DNA of 64,000 nucleotides from Alteraurantiacibacter buctensis (GTDB lineage: Bacteria > Pseudomonadota > Alphaproteobacteria > Sphingomonadales > Sphingomonadaceae), in NCBI RefSeq assembly GCF_009827655.1, contig NZ_WTYV01000002.1:558657-622656 (forward strand), written 5' to 3'. The notes beneath the pieces are model-generated. The model did no database searches. It had not been told where the DNA came from and saw nothing but the letters and a program-made list of their open reading frames with translations. Shown piece by piece: positions 17,944 through 26,154 of this stretch; position 1 is the first letter of the stretch; every line of letters begins with the position of its first letter. Both the position numbers and the translations under genes were made by a program.

Positions 17944-19170
17944 CTATGGCAGAGGTGCGGGAGAAAGGCGCAGCACGGCGGTATCCGGCCCGTCCAGCAG
18001 CACGTAGAGCAGGCCATCCGGCCCCTGCGCCACGTCACGCACGCGCTGGTTGAGGCCGGTCAGCAGCGTCTCGCGCCGCAGTTCGCCCCAATCGGCGTTG
18101 AATACCACGCGCTCCAGCCCGCCGGTGTTGGCGATGCTGCCGCGCCGCCCGCTGCCGATGAACACGTTGCCGAGCCAGGCGGGGAAGGCCTCCCCCGAAT
18201 AGACCACCATGCCCGATGGCGCAATGGAGGGGAGCCAGGCGACCAGCGGATCGGCCATGCCATCCACGTGGCGGCGGGCAGTGTCGATCCCGCTGCCATC
18301 ATAGTTGCGGCCCAGCGAAACCACGGGCCAGCCATAGTTGGCCCCGCGTTCGATGCGGTTGAGTTCGTCACCCCCGTTAGGCCCGTGCTCGGCGGTGAGG
18401 ATAGTGCCGTCAGGCAGCAGGGCGAGGGCGTGCTGGTCGCGGTGGCCCAGGCTCCACACGGCCGGGTGGGCACCCGGCTGGCCGGCAAACGGATTGTCCG
18501 CCGGGATAGAGCCATCGGCATTCAGCCGCAGCACCTTGCCATAGGGGCTGGCCGGGTCCTGTGCCTCGGCACCGAACGGGCTGCCGGTGGTCGCCCACAG
18601 GTGTCCGCTGGCATCCAGATCCACCCGCGCGCCGCCGGGATAGCCGGGCTGTTCGGCGGTGAAGACCGTTTCGATTTGCGTCAGCGCCGTGCCGGACAGG
18701 CGCGCACGCATAATGGTGAAGCGGCCGGTCTGCGGCGGCTGGTCGGGCTGGGCGGTATTGGGCTCCACCGTGTTCCATGTCCAGTAGACCAGGCCCGTGC
18801 CGGCGAAATCCGGGTCAACCGACACGTCGTTCAGGCCGAAACTGCGGTTGGTGGCCGATGGCAGCGGCATCCCTGCCACCGGCTGGGCCAGAAGTTCGGG
18901 CGACGGGCCGGTGGCCCCGCGCACCAGCCGCAGGTTGCCGCCCCGCTCTGCCACCAGCAGGTCGCCATCGGGCAGGAAGGCCAGGGCAAAGCTGCGCGGG
19001 AGGCCCCGCGCCACCACGGTTGCCGCCACGCCGTGCTGCTCGGCCGTGTCGAAAGTGTAGCTGTCGGCCAGTGGAGCCGGGGTTACGCCGGGCGGTCGGG
19101 CCTCCTGGGCAAGGGCGGGGGTGACCGCAAGCAGCGCCAGTGCAGCCGCGGCCACCCGCCGCCGGATCAC
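17944..19170 (-). CDS. PQQ-dependent soluble sugar (aldose/sorbosone) dehydrogenase-like protein
   Basis: 408 residues from a GTG at 19170, chosen because it begins a clear signal peptide (VIRRRVAAAALALLAVTPAL) and overlaps the cfa stop as GTGA, which implies translational coupling. The six-bladed propeller family motifs are present: GLPRSFALAFLPDGDLLVAER, GHRDQHALALLPDG, EHGPNGGDELNRIERGANYG. The catalytic-type His lies in GHRD. The family oxidises sugars in the periplasm with PQQ, but no PQQ-synthesis gene is seen here and many members are uncharacterised. A paralog lies at 23353-24606. Confidence 0.88.
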   Translation of the reverse strand: MIRRRVAAAALALLAVTPALAQEARPPGVTPAPLADSYTFDTAEQHGVAATVVARGLPRSFALAFLPDGDLLVAERGGNLRLVRGATGPSPELLAQPVAGMPLPSATNRSFGLNDVSVDPDFAGTGLVYWTWNTVEPNTAQPDQPPQTGRFTIMRARLSGTALTQIETVFTAEQPGYPGGARVDLDASGHLWATTGSPFGAEAQDPASPYGKVLRLNADGSIPADNPFAGQPGAHPAVWSLGHRDQHALALLPDGTILTAEHGPNGGDELNRIERGANYGWPVVSLGRNYDGSGIDTARRHVDGMADPLVAWLPSIAPSGMVVYSGEAFPAWLGNVFIGSGRRGSIANTGGLERVVFNADWGELRRETLLTGLNQRVRDVAQGPDGLLYVLLDGPDTAVLRLSPAPLP

Positions 19171-20504
19171 TCCGCCGCCACCTTCAGCGCCGGGTCCAGG
19201 TGCCATTGCGGCACCGTGTCCGCCGCGCGCAGGCGGGCGCTTTCCTCGAACACGTATTCGCCGGTCATCGGGATTGCGTCGCGCTGCTTCACGTACTGGA
19301 TCTGCCAGTTGACCAGGTTGCCGTGGCGGAAGCTCTGCTCCGCGCCGGCCAGGTAGAACAGCCACATGCGGTAGAACTGCTCGTCGTACATCTCGACGAT
19401 CTCGTCCTTGTGCATCACGGTGCGCTTGTACCATTCCTCCAGCGTGTAGCTGTAGTGGAAGCGCATCGCCTCCACGTCCATGATCTGGAAGCCGAACTTC
19501 TCGCTCTGCGTCACCAGTTCGGACAGGGCGGGGATATAGCCGCCGGGGAAGATGTACTTGCGCGTCCAGGCATCGGTGAAGCCGGGGCCGTTGGCGCGCC
19601 CGCAGCAGTGGCTGAACATCACCCCGTCATCGGCCAGCAGCTTGTGCGTGTGTTCATAGAACTGCGGGTAATGCGGCGTGCCGACATGCTCGAGCAGGCC
19701 GACCGAGCTGATCCGGTCGAACGTGCCCTCCACGTCGCGATAGTCCATCAGCTTGAACTTGACCTTGTCGTCCACGCCAAGCTGCTTTGCGCGCTCCTTG
19801 CAGAAGGCGATCTGGTCCGGCGCCAGGGCCACGCCCAGCACTTCGCAGCCATAATGCTTGTTGAGGTAGAGGGCGAAACCGCCCCAGCCGCAGCCGATAT
19901 CCAGCACACGCATGGGCCGGTCCATCTCCCGCGCCTTCTGCATGTACATCTTGGCCGCCATGTGGGCCTTCTTGTCCACCTGCGCCTGTTCCAGGCTGGT
20001 CTTGGTGGGATCCGCATCGCGGTAATAGGCCATGGTGTACTGACGGTCCTCGTCCAGGAACAGCTCGTACAGGCGGCGGGTGAGGTTGTAGGTGTGCTCG
20101 GCGTTCTTGCGCGCCTTGCCCTTCAGGTTGACGCTGTCGATCCGGGCGAGGGTCTTCTGCGCGAACTTGCGCCAGGGGCCCTTGGGCTTCAGGCTGGCGC
20201 TCTTGCGGCCCTTGGCGTTCATGGTGACGAACAGCACCATGTCGCGGATGTCATAGGGCTCGTCGACCTCAAGCCAGCCCCACATGTAGGCCTCGCCCGC
20301 GCCCACCTGCGGATAGCGGGCGATGTGCGCGCTGGCCTTGGGATTGGTGAGGCGGATGTGCATCGGCCCCTTGTCCATCGTTTCCGCGCCCGGACCGTAT
20401 TCGTAGACCTTGCCATCGTGGTCGTGCACCACGAGCTTGCCCACGGTGATTGCCTTGCCCAGAAACTTGTCCAACAGCCACATGCGGCTCTGCTCCCCAT
20501 TCAC
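19167..20504 (-). CDS. cfa: Cyclopropane-fatty-acyl-phospholipid synthase
   Basis: 445 residues. The enzyme methylenates unsaturated acyl chains of membrane phospholipids using S-adenosylmethionine. The N-terminal lipid-binding part (1-140) is followed by YYRDADPTKTSLEQAQ, the SAM site VLDIGCGWGGFALYL (about 200-214), SVGLLEHVG and FPGGYIPALSEL, all characteristic of the CFA family. Its stop overlaps the GTG of the sugar dehydrogenase gene. A divergent DUF1801 gene starts 68 bases upstream, so both promoters must lie in that short gap. Confidence 0.94.
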   Translation of the reverse strand: MNGEQSRMWLLDKFLGKAITVGKLVVHDHDGKVYEYGPGAETMDKGPMHIRLTNPKASAHIARYPQVGAGEAYMWGWLEVDEPYDIRDMVLFVTMNAKGRKSASLKPKGPWRKFAQKTLARIDSVNLKGKARKNAEHTYNLTRRLYELFLDEDRQYTMAYYRDADPTKTSLEQAQVDKKAHMAAKMYMQKAREMDRPMRVLDIGCGWGGFALYLNKHYGCEVLGVALAPDQIAFCKERAKQLGVDDKVKFKLMDYRDVEGTFDRISSVGLLEHVGTPHYPQFYEHTHKLLADDGVMFSHCCGRANGPGFTDAWTRKYIFPGGYIPALSELVTQSEKFGFQIMDVEAMRFHYSYTLEEWYKRTVMHKDEIVEMYDEQFYRMWLFYLAGAEQSFRHGNLVNWQIQYVKQRDAIPMTGEYVFEESARLRAADTVPQWHLDPALKVAAE

Positions 20505-20572
20505 CCAATATCGAGGCGGGAGTTTGAACGGCAGGCTTGCCGCGTGTCAATCTTTGGCTGACATTGCGGGGC

Positions 20573-21007
20573 ATGGCACAGAGCAAGACCAGGCCCACGC
20601 CCGTGACGGCTGCGCAGTTCATCGCCGCCGTGGACCACCCCGGCAAGCGCGCCGATGCGGCGGTACTGGATGCGCTGTTCCGCCGCCTGACCGGGCAGCC
20701 GCCGGTAATGTGGGGGCCCAGCATCGTGGGTTATGGCCAATACCACTACCGCTACGAGAGCGGCCACGAAGGGGACATGTGCCGGGTGGGCTTCTCGCCG
20801 CGATCCGCCAGGCATTCGTTTTATGTGATGGCCTGCGGGGACGAGAGCGAGGAGGCCGCCTTTGCCCCGCTGCTGGCGCGCCTTGGCAAGCATTCGCGGG
20901 GCAAGGCCTGCCTCTACGTCAACAAGCTGGCCGATGTGGACCTGGCCGTGCTGGAGGAGATGGTGGCGCTTGGCTGGCACCGCTCGTTCGAGAAGTGGCC
21001 GGATTAG
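20573..21007 (+). CDS. DUF1801 domain-containing protein
   Basis: 144 residues from the ATG at 20573; the frame is open further upstream but the domain begins here (MAQSKTRPTPVTAAQFIAAV). Motifs typical of DUF1801 are present: PPVMWGPSIVGYGQYHYRYESG, FSPRSARHSFYVM and the C-terminal GKACLYVNKLADVDLAVLEE. The domain is a small cytoplasmic alpha/beta fold of unknown role related to iron-chaperone frataxin-like YdhG proteins. No partner is evident. It is divergent from cfa and convergent with the molybdopterin oxidoreductase gene. Confidence 0.88.
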   Translation: MAQSKTRPTPVTAAQFIAAVDHPGKRADAAVLDALFRRLTGQPPVMWGPSIVGYGQYHYRYESGHEGDMCRVGFSPRSARHSFYVMACGDESEEAAFAPLLARLGKHSRGKACLYVNKLADVDLAVLEEMVALGWHRSFEKWPD

Positions 21008-21011
21008 GCCG

Positions 21012-21755
21012 TCAGATCCCCGCGTACCACTGGTAGCCCACGTGGTCTTCCCAGTAGCCGCCCTGGCCAAGGCCGATATCGTCGAGGCTGGTGACGAGTT
21101 CGATCCCGGTCAGGTACTTGGCGTGCTTGTAGCCCAGTTGCCGCTCGATCCGCAGGCGCAGCGGGGCGCCGTTGAGTTCCGGCAGGTCGGCCCCGTTCAT
21201 CGTGTGGGCCAGGATCGTCTGCGGGTGCAGGGCATCGTCCATGTCGCAGCTTTCGTAGTACGGTCCCTGCCGGAAGCTGTCGGCGCAGCGGAACACGACA
21301 TAGCGGGCACCCGGCTGCACACCGGCGAGCGCGAGGATTTCCGACAGTTGCGGGCCGGTCCACTCGGCAATCGCGCTCCACCCTTCCACGCAATCGTGCC
21401 GGGTCACCTGGGTGCGCTGGCGCAGGGCCTTCATCTCGGCCAGCGACAGGGCCAGCGGGTTGTCGACAAGGCCGGTGACGGTAAAGCGCCAGTCTGTAAA
21501 GCCGTTGGCCAGGTGCGCGCGGTAATCGTCTGAATCGACTTCGGTATTGCCGTTACCGCGGAAGAACGGGCTTACCTCGCTGCGGTCGAATTCCGGCGCC
21601 ATCTGGATGCGGCCGAAGCCCAGGCCCCGGTGCAGGCCGCGGTGCCAGCTTTCCGCCCCATCGACCAGCGCGCCAAACCAGGCGCTCTCCCCGATCTTGC
21701 TGCAGCCGGTGAGGAAAGCCGCGGCCATGGCGGCCAGCAGGTTACGCCGCTGCAT
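21012..21755 (-). CDS. Molybdopterin-dependent oxidoreductase, MsrP/YedY-like, probable Tat lipoprotein
   Basis: 247 residues. The N-terminus has twin arginines (MQRRNLLAAMAAAFLTGC) and a lipobox LTGC at C18, so it may be Tat-exported and then lipid-anchored. The catalytic domain matches the sulfite-oxidase/YedY fold: HDCVEGWSAIAEWTG with the molybdenum-ligand Cys (C122), CADSFRQGPYYESCD, and LRLRIERQLGYKHAKY. MsrP repairs oxidised methionine in periplasmic proteins with electrons from a membrane haem protein. Here a cytochrome-b gene overlaps it by 14 bases and is the likely electron donor. Substrate is inferred, not seen. Confidence 0.87.
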   Translation of the reverse strand: MQRRNLLAAMAAAFLTGCSKIGESAWFGALVDGAESWHRGLHRGLGFGRIQMAPEFDRSEVSPFFRGNGNTEVDSDDYRAHLANGFTDWRFTVTGLVDNPLALSLAEMKALRQRTQVTRHDCVEGWSAIAEWTGPQLSEILALAGVQPGARYVVFRCADSFRQGPYYESCDMDDALHPQTILAHTMNGADLPELNGAPLRLRIERQLGYKHAKYLTGIELVTSLDDIGLGQGGYWEDHVGYQWYAGI

Positions 21756-22431
21756 CGTCGGCCCCTCCGGTAATCATCGCGCGCATCTGCTTCAGCGGGC
21801 CGGACAGCAGCACCAGCAGAACATGGCCGATCATGAAGATGACCAGCGCCCAGGCACACAGGAAATGGATGGAGCGCGCAGACTGCCGCCCGCCCAGCAG
21901 GTCAAGCAGCCAGGGGAACGCCGCGTTCATTCCGGGGCTGATCGCCATGCCGGTGAAGATCATCAGCGGCAGCAGGATGAAGATCACCTTGGCGTAGGCG
22001 ACCTTCTGCAGGAAATTGAACTTCGATCCGGCGTGTTCGAACTTCAGCTTCAGGTGCGCGCGGATATCGGCCCAGACGTGGGCAGGGCGGTAATCCGCCA
22101 GCCGCGTTGTCAGGTCACGCCGGAAGTGGCCGTTCAGCACCGATGCCAGCATGAAGGCGGCCAGCGAAAAGGCGAAGACCAGCGCGAACAGTACGTGCCA
22201 GTCCCGCGACTGGGCCAGGCTGTAGGTGCTGGGTATGGTCATCCAGCCGGGAAAGAACGGCACGTGCAGCCAGGCATCCGCCTTGTCGAACCCCCAGTCC
22301 CCCCAATAGAGCCGCCGGTGGGCGTTGGAGATGCCCAGGCCGCTCATGAACAGGATCACCAGCGAGACGAGGTTGATCCAGTGCCACATCCGGGTGCTGA
22401 GGGCGTGACGTTTTCGCTGTGTGGCCATCAA
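21742..22431 (-). CDS. Cytochrome b/b561-type membrane haem protein
   Basis: 229 residues with four membrane helices. Candidate haem-ligand histidines lie in RMWHWINLVSLVILF (about residue 17), RDWHVLFALVFAF (about 78), SIHFLCAWALVIFMIGHVLL (two, about 189 and 203). The build is that of the Ni/Fe-hydrogenase b-subunit / cytochrome b561 family that passes quinol electrons to a partner enzyme. Its gene overlaps the SDR gene upstream (ATGA) and the molybdopterin oxidoreductase downstream (14 bases), so it probably feeds the latter, doing the job MsrQ does elsewhere though it is not MsrQ by sequence. Confidence 0.88.
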   Translation of the reverse strand: MMATQRKRHALSTRMWHWINLVSLVILFMSGLGISNAHRRLYWGDWGFDKADAWLHVPFFPGWMTIPSTYSLAQSRDWHVLFALVFAFSLAAFMLASVLNGHFRRDLTTRLADYRPAHVWADIRAHLKLKFEHAGSKFNFLQKVAYAKVIFILLPLMIFTGMAISPGMNAAFPWLLDLLGGRQSARSIHFLCAWALVIFMIGHVLLVLLSGPLKQMRAMITGGADDAAA

Positions 22432-23201
22432 CCGGCGGTCTCCTCCCGCGCCAGATACAGCACATCGCGCCGCTGGGCCACCAGATGCTGGCCGGAATCG
22501 ACGAACAGGTGCTGGCCGCTTGCCACCGGGCCGGTGGCCAGGAACAGCGCCCCTTGCGCGATTTCCTCCGCCCCCGTGCGCCGCTGCAGCAGGTTCATGC
22601 GGTGCGAGATTTCCGCCTCCTCGGCCGTCTGGTCATGACTGGGCAGGATCGCGCCGGGGGCCAGCCGCAGCACCTTGTCGCCTCCAGTGCAGTCCATCGC
22701 CAGCAGGGCCATGGCCGCGTCCACCGCGTGCTTGCTGATGGTGTAGCTGTAGAAATCGGGATTGGGGTTGGCCAGCTTCTGGTCGGTCACCTGGATGAAG
22801 CGGCGGCCTGCGGCAGAGCGGGCGTGCGACAGGAAGCTGCGGGCCATGCGCGCCGGGGTGGCGGCGTTGATCGCCATCGACCGGGCGAAGACCGCCGGAT
22901 CGGGCGCGCGGGTGGTATCCTCCACGAAGATCGAGGCATTGCTGACCAGCACCCGCCAGTCCGGCAGGCGGGCCGCCAGCGCGCGCACCATGGCTTCTGC
23001 CGCATCGGCATCGGCCAGGTCGCACTGCACGGTTTCGGCCGCGGGCAATTCAGCCGCCAGTGCATCAGCCGCCTCGCCCGAGGTGCCGTAGTGGATCACT
23101 ACATGCCAGCCAGCCTTGGCAAAGGCGCGCGCCATTGCCGCGCCGAGGCGATGGGCGGCCCCGGTGATGAGGACGGATGGTCGGGCGTGCTCCTGCGGCA
23201 T
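22428..23201 (-). CDS. SDR family oxidoreductase, FolM-like
   Basis: 257 residues with the Rossmann start VLITGAAHRLGAAMARAFAK (TGxxxRLG as in FolM dihydromonapterin reductases), NAS in LVSNASIF, and the catalytic YTISK. FolM reduces dihydromonapterin/dihydrofolate with NADPH. The gene is first in a three-gene overlapping operon with the cytochrome b and the molybdopterin oxidoreductase. Since molybdopterin and folate/monapterin are all pterins, a cofactor link is possible but only inferred. Generic SDR function is secure. Confidence 0.85.
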   Translation of the reverse strand: MPQEHARPSVLITGAAHRLGAAMARAFAKAGWHVVIHYGTSGEAADALAAELPAAETVQCDLADADAAEAMVRALAARLPDWRVLVSNASIFVEDTTRAPDPAVFARSMAINAATPARMARSFLSHARSAAGRRFIQVTDQKLANPNPDFYSYTISKHAVDAAMALLAMDCTGGDKVLRLAPGAILPSHDQTAEEAEISHRMNLLQRRTGAEEIAQGALFLATGPVASGQHLFVDSGQHLVAQRRDVLYLAREETAG

Positions 23202-23352
23202 GAACCGGCGATACTAGGCCACGGGCCCGGCGATGGCGAGGCCGACCAAAGTAACCCCGAAATCAACCTCAAGAATCTCGGACAGAGTCATTGTGCGCCG
23301 GAAAAATCGGCAATAGGGAAGGACAAAATCAAATGGGCGTGGGGATTCTGCA

Positions 23353-24606
23353 ATGATCGGCAACAAGGTTCTGGCTGTGGCTTCGGCATGGGCGCTGGCG
23401 GCTGCCCTGCCAGCGGTGGCGCTGGCACAGGCCGCGCCGCCGCCTGCTGCCGCACCCGCCCGGCCCGCGCCGCCGCCCGCCCTGGGCGCCGGACCGTGGA
23501 CCTACCAGACGCACGCTGGCCCGGTGCGCGCGGAAATCGTGGTGCGCGGGCTGGACCATCCGTGGGGCATGGCTTTTGCCCCGGACGGCGCGATCCTGGT
23601 GACCGAGCGACTTGGCCGCGTGCGGGTGATCCGCAACGGCGTGCTCGATCCCGCGCCGCTCGCCGGCTTTCCGGACATTTTCAACACCGGCATCGCGGGG
23701 CTTAACGACATTGTCCTGCATCCCGATTTTGCCCGCAACCGGCTGGTCTATTTCGCCTATTCGGCCAACAACCCGGACAATGCAGAGCAGCAGGCGCTGC
23801 AGGTCGCCCGCGCCCGCTGGGATGGCGGCGGGGCGCTGACCAACTGGGAGGTCATCTTCACCGCCAGCCCCTGGTACGGCGCCAACGATGCGCCCACGCG
23901 GTGCTGCGGGCAGGGCCCGGCCTTCGGCAGCTTTGGCGGGCGCATCCTGTTCGATCCGGACGGCTACCTCTACGTCACCAGCGGCGATCGCAACTATGGC
24001 GAACTGGTGGCCGATCCCGGCAACCACATCGGCAAGATCCTGCGCCTCAACGCCGATGGCAGCGTGCCCGCCGGCAACCCGTGGGTGGGCATGGCAGGCC
24101 ACGCGCCAGAGGTGTGGTCCACCGGCCACCGCAACCCACTTGGCCTCACCTATAACACCCTCACCGGCCAGCTCTGGGAAAGCGAGTTCGGCCCGCGCGG
24201 GGGTGACGAGGTGAACCGCATCCAGCGCGGCGGGGACTATGGCTGGATGAGCGTGACGCAGGGCTTCCACTACAACGGCGCGCAGCAGGAATTCGTGCGC
24301 AACCGCCCCGGCAAGATCGATCCGGTGCTGGCCTTCGGCCCGCCGTCGCTCAACCCGGGTAACCTGGCCTTCTACGATGGCGCGCTGTTCCCGCAATGGC
24401 GGGGTGACTTGTTCCTGGCCAGCTTCACGCAGGGGCTGCTGCGCTATGACACGGATGTCAGCGGCACGCCGGTGGGCGAGCCGGAACACATGCTGCATGA
24501 CCTGGGCCAGCGCTGGCGCGACGTGCGCACCGGACCGGATGGCGCGCTCTACCTGATAAGCGACATGGCCGACGGGGTGCTGCTGAAGATCACGCCGGGA
24601 GAATAA
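23353..24606 (+). CDS. PQQ-dependent soluble sugar dehydrogenase (second paralog)
   Basis: 417 residues with a signal peptide (about 1-25, ending ALA), a Pro/Ala linker, and a beta-propeller: GLDHPWGMAFAPDGAILVTER, LNDIVLHPDFARNRLVYFAY, GDRNYGELVADPGNHIGKIL, GHRNPLGLTYN, SEFGPRGGDEVNRI. The catalytic-type His lies in GHRNP and the calcium/PQQ region in the following blades. It is closer to the classical aldose sugar dehydrogenase (Asd) pattern than the paralog at 17944-19170. The start is preceded by GGGGA. It reads away from the FolM-like gene. Confidence 0.9.
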   Translation: MIGNKVLAVASAWALAAALPAVALAQAAPPPAAAPARPAPPPALGAGPWTYQTHAGPVRAEIVVRGLDHPWGMAFAPDGAILVTERLGRVRVIRNGVLDPAPLAGFPDIFNTGIAGLNDIVLHPDFARNRLVYFAYSANNPDNAEQQALQVARARWDGGGALTNWEVIFTASPWYGANDAPTRCCGQGPAFGSFGGRILFDPDGYLYVTSGDRNYGELVADPGNHIGKILRLNADGSVPAGNPWVGMAGHAPEVWSTGHRNPLGLTYNTLTGQLWESEFGPRGGDEVNRIQRGGDYGWMSVTQGFHYNGAQQEFVRNRPGKIDPVLAFGPPSLNPGNLAFYDGALFPQWRGDLFLASFTQGLLRYDTDVSGTPVGEPEHMLHDLGQRWRDVRTGPDGALYLISDMADGVLLKITPGE

Positions 24607-24636
24607 GGCCGCACCGGGCCTTGCAATCGCCCCATA

Positions 24637-24653
24637 ATGTAACAATGTTACAT
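24637..24653. promoter_or_regulatory. Perfect palindrome upstream of methyltransferase gene, operator-like
   Basis: ATGTAAC-AAT-GTTACAT has 7-base arms that are exact complements, 16 bases before the methyltransferase ATG and partly next to its ribosome site (GAAGGAGA). TGTAAC..GTTACA palindromes are typical TetR-family operators. No TetR gene lies next door, so the regulator would be encoded elsewhere. Confidence 0.6.
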
Positions 24654-24669
24654 AGCGAAGGAGATTGCT

Positions 24670-25425
24670 ATGGCCAATGCCAATACCCCCACGCCGCGCC
24701 TGCTTGACGAGGCTGACATCCGCCCCGGTATGCGGATCCTTGATGTGGGATGCGCCATGGGGCTGCTGACGCGCGAGCTGGCCGTGCGAGCAGGTCCTTC
24801 CGGCGAGGTTGTCGGGATAGACATGGACGCGGCCCGGCTGGAGCAGGCGCGGGCAGAGGAGCCAGGCGAAAGCGCGGCACCGATCACCTACCGGCAAGCA
24901 GACCTTGGCGAGGACCTGCCGGACCTTGGCCTGTTTGACGTGATCGTGGGCCGCAGGGTGCTGATGTATCTGCCTGACCCCGCTGCGGTGCTGGCGAAAC
25001 TGGCCCGGCTGCTGCGGCCCGGCGGGACCATGGCCTGGCACGAGCATTGCGGCGCGAGCCAGCCGTTCTCGACGGTCCCTCTGCCGCAGCATGCCCGCCT
25101 GGCCGACCTGATCTGGCAGACCATCGCGCTGGAAGGCGGCCGGCCCGGCACCGCGCTGTGCCTGCCGGCGATGCTGCGCGACTGCGGTCTTGTGCCTGGC
25201 CCCCTGCGGGTGGAAGCCATCGTCATCGAGCCCGATGCTCCGGGCGGCGCGGCGGCGATGGCGCGGATGATGTTGCCGCGCATGGTGGCGGCTGGCCTGA
25301 TCGCGCAGGACACGTTCGATGGCGAGGGCTTCGTCACCGCGCTGGAAGCCGAGCGGGCACAGGCTGCCGCGCCGATCATCTGGGATCACGCCTATCTGGT
25401 GATTGCTCGCAAGCCCGCCGCCTGA
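24670..25425 (+). CDS. Class I SAM-dependent methyltransferase
   Basis: 251 residues. SAM-binding motif I MRILDVGCAMGLLTREL lies at about residues 21-37, the acidic end of strand 2 at VVGIDMDAARLEQAR, and motif IV/V around LFDVIVGRRVLMYLPDP; then LLRPGGTMAWHEH. This is the UbiE/Methyltransf_11 type that methylates small molecules. Acceptor unknown. A perfect TetR-type palindrome just upstream suggests it is ligand-induced, perhaps in detoxification. Strong GAAGGAGA ribosome site. No partner gene on this strand. Confidence 0.88.
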   Translation: MANANTPTPRLLDEADIRPGMRILDVGCAMGLLTRELAVRAGPSGEVVGIDMDAARLEQARAEEPGESAAPITYRQADLGEDLPDLGLFDVIVGRRVLMYLPDPAAVLAKLARLLRPGGTMAWHEHCGASQPFSTVPLPQHARLADLIWQTIALEGGRPGTALCLPAMLRDCGLVPGPLRVEAIVIEPDAPGGAAAMARMMLPRMVAAGLIAQDTFDGEGFVTALEAERAQAAAPIIWDHAYLVIARKPAA

Positions 25426-25441
25426 CCGGGCCGGCCACGCC

Positions 25442-26146
25442 TCACTGCGCGCTGGCCGCCACGTTGTAGCGCTGCACCTCGTCCTGCGTCAGGCAATAGC
25501 GGGTGCTGGGATCGTCCACGTTGCCCACGGACTGCTGGCGGTACATCACCTCGGTCAGCAGGCGGCGGCTGATGCCCATGCGGATCAGGAAATCGTTGTC
25601 CTCGCTGGCCAGCAGGGCGCTCGACTGTTCGATGCTGACGATCAGTTCGGTGGTCGCCTGGGTTCCGTCCAGCACGCTTTCGCTGATCACCGTGCGGTCA
25701 TTGGTGTGGGTGAACATGTGCACCATGAACAGGCCGCCCGGTTCCACCACCCGCGGACGGCCGCCCATGAACACGAAGTTGCAGGCGGAAAAGCAGGTCC
25801 AGCCCGCGGGGATGCGGGTGAGCAGGCCGGGGTAGGAACGGATCACCCGGCCCGCTGCATTGCCCGCCGTGGCATCGCCGCCCTGCGATTTCAGCCACAC
25901 CTCGGCAATCTGCTCGTCCGCATCGATCGCCGCGCGCAGGCGATCGGGCAGGGTGGCATCGATGATCCCTTCAGCCACCAGCACGCGCATCCCGCCCACG
26001 TCGCGCGGGGTCAGCGTCATGCGGGTGCTGGGGCCCCAGTCGATGGTGGCGGGGCAGGTGGGATTGGCCGGGTCCATCGGCGGCGCGCTCTGGGCAGAGA
26101 GCGCCAGCGCGCAGGTGACGGCGGCAAAGGCCCGGGCAGCGCGCAT
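25442..26146 (-). CDS. Exported ClpP/crotonase-like protein (COG3904 type)
   Basis: 234 residues from the ATG at 26146, which opens a signal peptide (MRAARAFAAVTCALALSAQS). The rest follows a Clp-protease-like fold: VLVAEGIIDATLPDRLRAAI, SQGGDATAGNAAGRVIRSY (G-G-x oxyanion loop), then CFSACNFVFMGGRPRVVEPG, where a Ser takes the place of the ClpP nucleophile, and a following FMVHMF histidine. Several Cys suggest disulfides. This is the pattern of the periplasmic COG3904 family; peptidase activity is not proven. It follows the 193-residue gene by 8 bases on the same strand. Confidence 0.75.
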   Translation of the reverse strand: MRAARAFAAVTCALALSAQSAPPMDPANPTCPATIDWGPSTRMTLTPRDVGGMRVLVAEGIIDATLPDRLRAAIDADEQIAEVWLKSQGGDATAGNAAGRVIRSYPGLLTRIPAGWTCFSACNFVFMGGRPRVVEPGGLFMVHMFTHTNDRTVISESVLDGTQATTELIVSIEQSSALLASEDNDFLIRMGISRRLLTEVMYRQQSVGNVDDPSTRYCLTQDEVQRYNVAASAQ

Positions 26147-26154
26147 CGACACCC

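Noticed and set aside
17944-19434. A 496-residue version of the first sugar dehydrogenase
   Set aside because: The first 88 residues are antisense-like reading inside cfa; a GTG with signal peptide at 19170 is the natural start.
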